Assembly (NCBI GenBank): GCA_031290325.1
Contig: JAITNU010000148.1
Span: forward strand, 1-14,434
Length of the DNA: 14,434 nt
Source of the DNA: Treponema sp.
GTDB lineage: Bacteria; Spirochaetota; Spirochaetia; Treponematales; Breznakiellaceae
Direction of reading: 5' to 3'
The notes below the pieces were generated by a model. It saw only the letters and a list, made by a program, of their open reading frames with translations. It did no database searches and was not told the origin of the DNA. Position 1 is the stretch's first letter; every line of letters begins with the position of its first letter. This document shows, in pieces, positions 13,046 through 14,434 of the stretch. The translations under genes and the position numbers were made by a program.

Positions 13046-13915
13046 TCATATCGCTTCGATGTATATACTATCCCGAAAATCCGCCGCTATGCGGCGGATT
13101 TTTTGGATCGTCTTAATTTCAATCTGGCGAACCGATTCAGGGGAAATTCCCAGTTTAGCGCTGATTTTTTTCAGGGTATACCGTTTGCAGCCGTTAAGCT
13201 CATAGCGGTACATGAGGATACGTTTTTCCCGGTCCGGGAGCTGGGCGAGTATACGGCGGGCATCATCCAGGGAACAGTGCTTGAAAAATGCCCGCTCAGG
13301 ACTATAGGTATAGTCCTCGTGCATATCTATCACCCCGAGGGATTCATCTTCACTATTTTCTGTTTCCAGTGGTAAGAGGCCGTTGGTCAGGTTGAGAATC
13401 AATGCAATGTCCTCCACAGGAAACCCTATTTCGGTGGCTATTTCCTCCAGTTTGGGCCGGCGCATGAGGGTTTGGCCTAAGCGGTGATAGGCCTTCTGTA
13501 CCTTGCGTAACATTTCTTCTTTCCGGTGGGGCAGGTAAATGGTACGTCCGTTATTCGACAGGGAACGGACAATGGCCTGGCGGATCCACCAATTGGCATA
13601 GCTTGCGAAGCGGACCTTCTTTTTACCATCATATTTATCTGCGGCATACATAAGCCCCACATTCCCTTCCTGAATAATATCCATTAAAGGAACATCCGAC
13701 CTGAGATAGGTCTGGGCTATCTTAACCACCAGCCTCAAGTTTGCCTCGATCAATCTGGTGCGAGCCGTTTCATCCCCCAGTTTTCTGCGTTCAGACAATT
13801 CCTGTTCCTCTTCAAAGCTCAACAGTGGAATTGCCTTGATCTGCTTAAAATACATCATCAAAGCGTCATCTTTTTTATGGGATGCTGCGGGGAATACTTC
13901 TTTTTTCAGGTTCAC
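13046..13915 (-). CDS. Second RpoD-like secondary sigma factor (289 aa)
   Basis: This is another sigma-70 family protein of similar size to the one at 11481, but clearly diverged from it. Region 1.2 (D-D-A-L-M-M-Y-F-K-Q-I-K, 16-27), region 2 with I-E-A-N-L-R-L-V-V-K-I-A (56-67) and F-A-S-Y-A-N-W-W-I-R-Q-A-I-V (103-116), region 3 (about 128-195) and region 4 with L-P-D-R-E-K-R-I-L (226-234) and the HTH T-L-K-K-I-S-A-K-L-G-I-S-P-E-S-V-R-Q-I-E (247-266) are visible. The start is GTG at 13915 behind GGAGG (five-base spacing). The sigma-54-like element upstream and the palindrome beyond it suggest RpoN control. It converges on the HigA-like gene. The promoters it recognises are unknown; RpoS-like stress or host-response duty is a guess. 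Confidence 0.9.
   Translation of the reverse strand: MNLKKEVFPAASHKKDDALMMYFKQIKAIPLLSFEEEQELSERRKLGDETARTRLIEANLRLVVKIAQTYLRSDVPLMDIIQEGNVGLMYAADKYDGKKKVRFASYANWWIRQAIVRSLSNNGRTIYLPHRKEEMLRKVQKAYHRLGQTLMRRPKLEEIATEIGFPVEDIALILNLTNGLLPLETENSEDESLGVIDMHEDYTYSPERAFFKHCSLDDARRILAQLPDREKRILMYRYELNGCKRYTLKKISAKLGISPESVRQIEIKTIQKIRRIAADFRDSIYIEAI
13076..13104 (+). terminator. Terminator of the HigA-like transcript inside the end of the second sigma gene
   Basis: A 12-bp perfect stem AAAATCCGCCGC / GCGGCGGATTTT closes a TAT loop, with a run of six Ts (13099-13104) partly in the stem. It lies 69 bases past the stop of the HigA-like gene but within the last codons (R-R-I-A-A-D-F) of the opposite-strand sigma gene, so one sequence serves both. 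A 6-bp stem CTCCTT/AAGGAG (13028-13042) precedes it. Confidence 0.75.
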
Positions 13916-13951
13916 GAGGTCCTCCAGAATGAAATCTTGGTATTCCTAATA

Positions 13952-13968
13952 AGCAACTTTTATGCCAA
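13952..13968 (-). promoter_or_regulatory. Sigma-54 (RpoN) -24/-12 promoter of the second sigma gene
   Basis: Read on the minus strand, TTGGCATAAAAGTTGCT fits TTGGCAC-N5-TTGC(A/T) with GG and GC exactly 10 bases apart. The predicted start near 13941 leaves 26 bases before the GTG start codon. No good sigma-70 promoter is seen here, unlike the first sigma gene. Its likeness to the 11430 element extends beyond the conserved core (TTGGCATA and TTGCTT). Confidence 0.72.
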
Positions 13969-14070
13969 TTGCCGCTGTTATACCTGAAATTACCTTAATT
14001 CTTTTACGGTAAGGAACTATACCAATTTTTAATGATGGCGCGGAGACGCCTGGCAAGTTTGTATGATATT

Positions 14071-14090
14071 TTATACAGCTATCTGTATAA
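14071..14090. promoter_or_regulatory. Perfect 8-4-8 palindrome, operator or enhancer site candidate
   Basis: TTATACAG-CTAT-CTGTATAA is an exact dyad in an AT-rich stretch. It lies about 140 bp upstream of the predicted sigma-54 start of the second sigma gene, the usual place for an enhancer-binding activator. It is also 24 bp before a possible -35 box for rnfC, so it could be an operator for that gene. No known consensus is matched (it is not the LexA or NtrC site). Confidence 0.5.
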
Positions 14091-14113
14091 TAATTATAAT
14101 CTAAAACAATTAC

Positions 14114-14140
14114 TTGACAACGGATTCAAGGAGGTATAGA
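14114..14140 (+). promoter_or_regulatory. Possible promoter of rnfC
   Basis: TTGACA (14114-14119) and TATAGA (14135-14140) are 15 bases apart, shorter than ideal. If used, the leader would be about 190 bases and include the direct repeats and paired stems described below. Confidence 0.35.
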
Positions 14141-14158
14141 CTCTACTGTTATACACTC

Positions 14159-14221
14159 ATGGTTGCAACAAAGTCTTCCATAAAACTGAACATATATGGT
14201 CGTAACAAAACCTTCCATAAA
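14159..14221 (+). repeat. Pair of 26-bp direct repeats
   Basis: ATGGTTGCAACAAAGTCTTC (14159 onward) and ATGGTCGTAACAAAACCTTC (14196 onward), each followed by CATAAA, agree at 22 of 26 positions, and all four differences are transitions. The period is 37 bp, about three and a half helical turns. Each unit begins ATGG and closes with CCAT, a short internal dyad. They may be two sites for a regulator of rnfC. Confidence 0.7.
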
Positions 14222-14247
14222 TAATATGATTAAAAAATCTCACCATT

Positions 14248-14312
14248 AAACCGTATCAAAGAACTATGATGCTGGAGACTAACGAGTGTTAGGTCCTATG
14301 GTTTCGGTTTTT
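14248..14312 (+). promoter_or_regulatory. Structured leader with competing stems before rnfC
   Basis: AAACCGTA (14248-14255) can pair with TATGGTTT (14297-14304), enclosing an inner hairpin CTAAC-GAGT-GTTAG (14279-14292). Alternatively AAACCG can pair with CGGTTT (14305-14310), next to a T run (14308-14312). The two pairings exclude each other and sit just before the ribosome binding site, so an attenuator is conceivable. No known riboswitch class is recognised. Confidence 0.35.
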
Positions 14313-14332
14313 ATTAAAAGGAGAAGCTTGGA

Positions 14333-14434
14333 ATGTCTGTAAGTACATTTAAGAGAGGCTTGCGTTTTCCTTCAACCCGAAAGGATGCTACCGAGGGAAA
14401 ACCGGTAGATTTGACGCCGCCGCCGAAGCAGGTG
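14333..14434 (+). CDS. rnfC: Probable RnfC, electron-transport complex subunit (first 34 codons)
   Basis: Only the N-terminus is in the window. It reads T-F-K-R-G-L-R-F-P-S-T-R-K, then A-T-E-G-K-P-V-D-L-T-P-P-P-K-Q-V. This fits the start of RnfC (typically F-K-G-G-I-H-P-P-x-x-K, x-T-x-x-K-P-I-x-x-x-P-x-P), the peripheral NADH/FMN and Fe-S subunit of the Rnf ferredoxin:NAD oxidoreductase on the inner membrane. Usual Rnf order would place rnfD, G, E, A and B after it. ATG 14333 has AAGGAG (14317-14322) ahead. The catalytic and cluster-binding parts lie outside the window, so the call rests on the first 30 residues. Confidence 0.65.
   Translation, partial: MSVSTFKRGLRFPSTRKDATEGKPVDLTPPPKQV

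Noticed and set aside
13593..13606. TTGGCATAGCTTGC inside the second sigma gene, resembling a sigma-54 promoter
   Set aside because: GG and GC are only 8 bases apart instead of 10, and it lies inside a coding region with no gene start downstream at the right distance.
14159..14224. Short open frame MVATKSSIKLNIYGRNKTFHK in the rnfC leader
   Set aside because: No ribosome binding site; the direct repeats it spans fall in different frames, so the repeat is a DNA or RNA feature rather than a protein one.

Overview
The window looks like chromosome of a host-associated spirochaete, most likely a Treponema of the termite-gut type. This is inferred from protein content, roughly balanced base composition and gene neighbourhood, not from a database match. 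Supporting points are a large spirochaete-style lipoprotein next to an outer-membrane barrel candidate, a groES gene without groEL beside an RpoD-like sigma factor, a compact NFACT protein, a GH57 protein, and the first 34 codons of a probable rnfC at the right edge.

Layout. Positions 1-574 hold no intact large gene. They look like a scrapyard: an imperfect inverted repeat built on a 10-bp period (32-102), the decayed remains of a toxin-antitoxin pair (214-407), a GC hairpin (453-473) and one isolated type I-C-like CRISPR repeat (528-559). The repeat sits directly in front of the ribosome binding site of the next gene. Positions 578-4948 (+) carry a secreted lipoprotein, an outer-membrane barrel candidate and an exported metallo-beta-lactamase-fold hydrolase. 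A convergent NFACT (RqcH/FbpA family) gene follows on the minus strand (4962-6386). From a back-to-back promoter region (6403-6453) runs a plus-strand operon of a GH3 NagZ-like lipoprotein, an RluA-family pseudouridine synthase and an FlK-like thioesterase (6477-8906). A minus-strand GH57-family gene overlaps it tail to tail (8884-10794), and then comes groES (10928-11194, minus).

The right third is regulatory. Two different RpoD-like sigma factors (11481-12362 plus; 13046-13915 minus) flank an orphan HigA-type HTH protein with a long basic tail (12594-13007). Each sigma gene has, 36-38 bases before its start codon, an almost identical element TTGGCATA-N4-TTGCTT. This matches the -24/-12 promoter of sigma-54 (RpoN), with the GG-N10-GC spacing exact. 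Each also has an inverted repeat about 140 bp upstream of the predicted start site, where a sigma-54 activator would bind. The arrangement suggests that RpoN drives two secondary sigma factors, a parallel to the RpoN-RpoS cascade of Borrelia. This is the most interesting inference in the window.

The last 420 bases (13916-14332) form a control region between the second sigma gene and rnfC. They contain the sigma-54 element, a perfect 8-4-8 palindrome, a possible sigma-70 promoter, two 26-bp direct repeats and a leader with competing stems.
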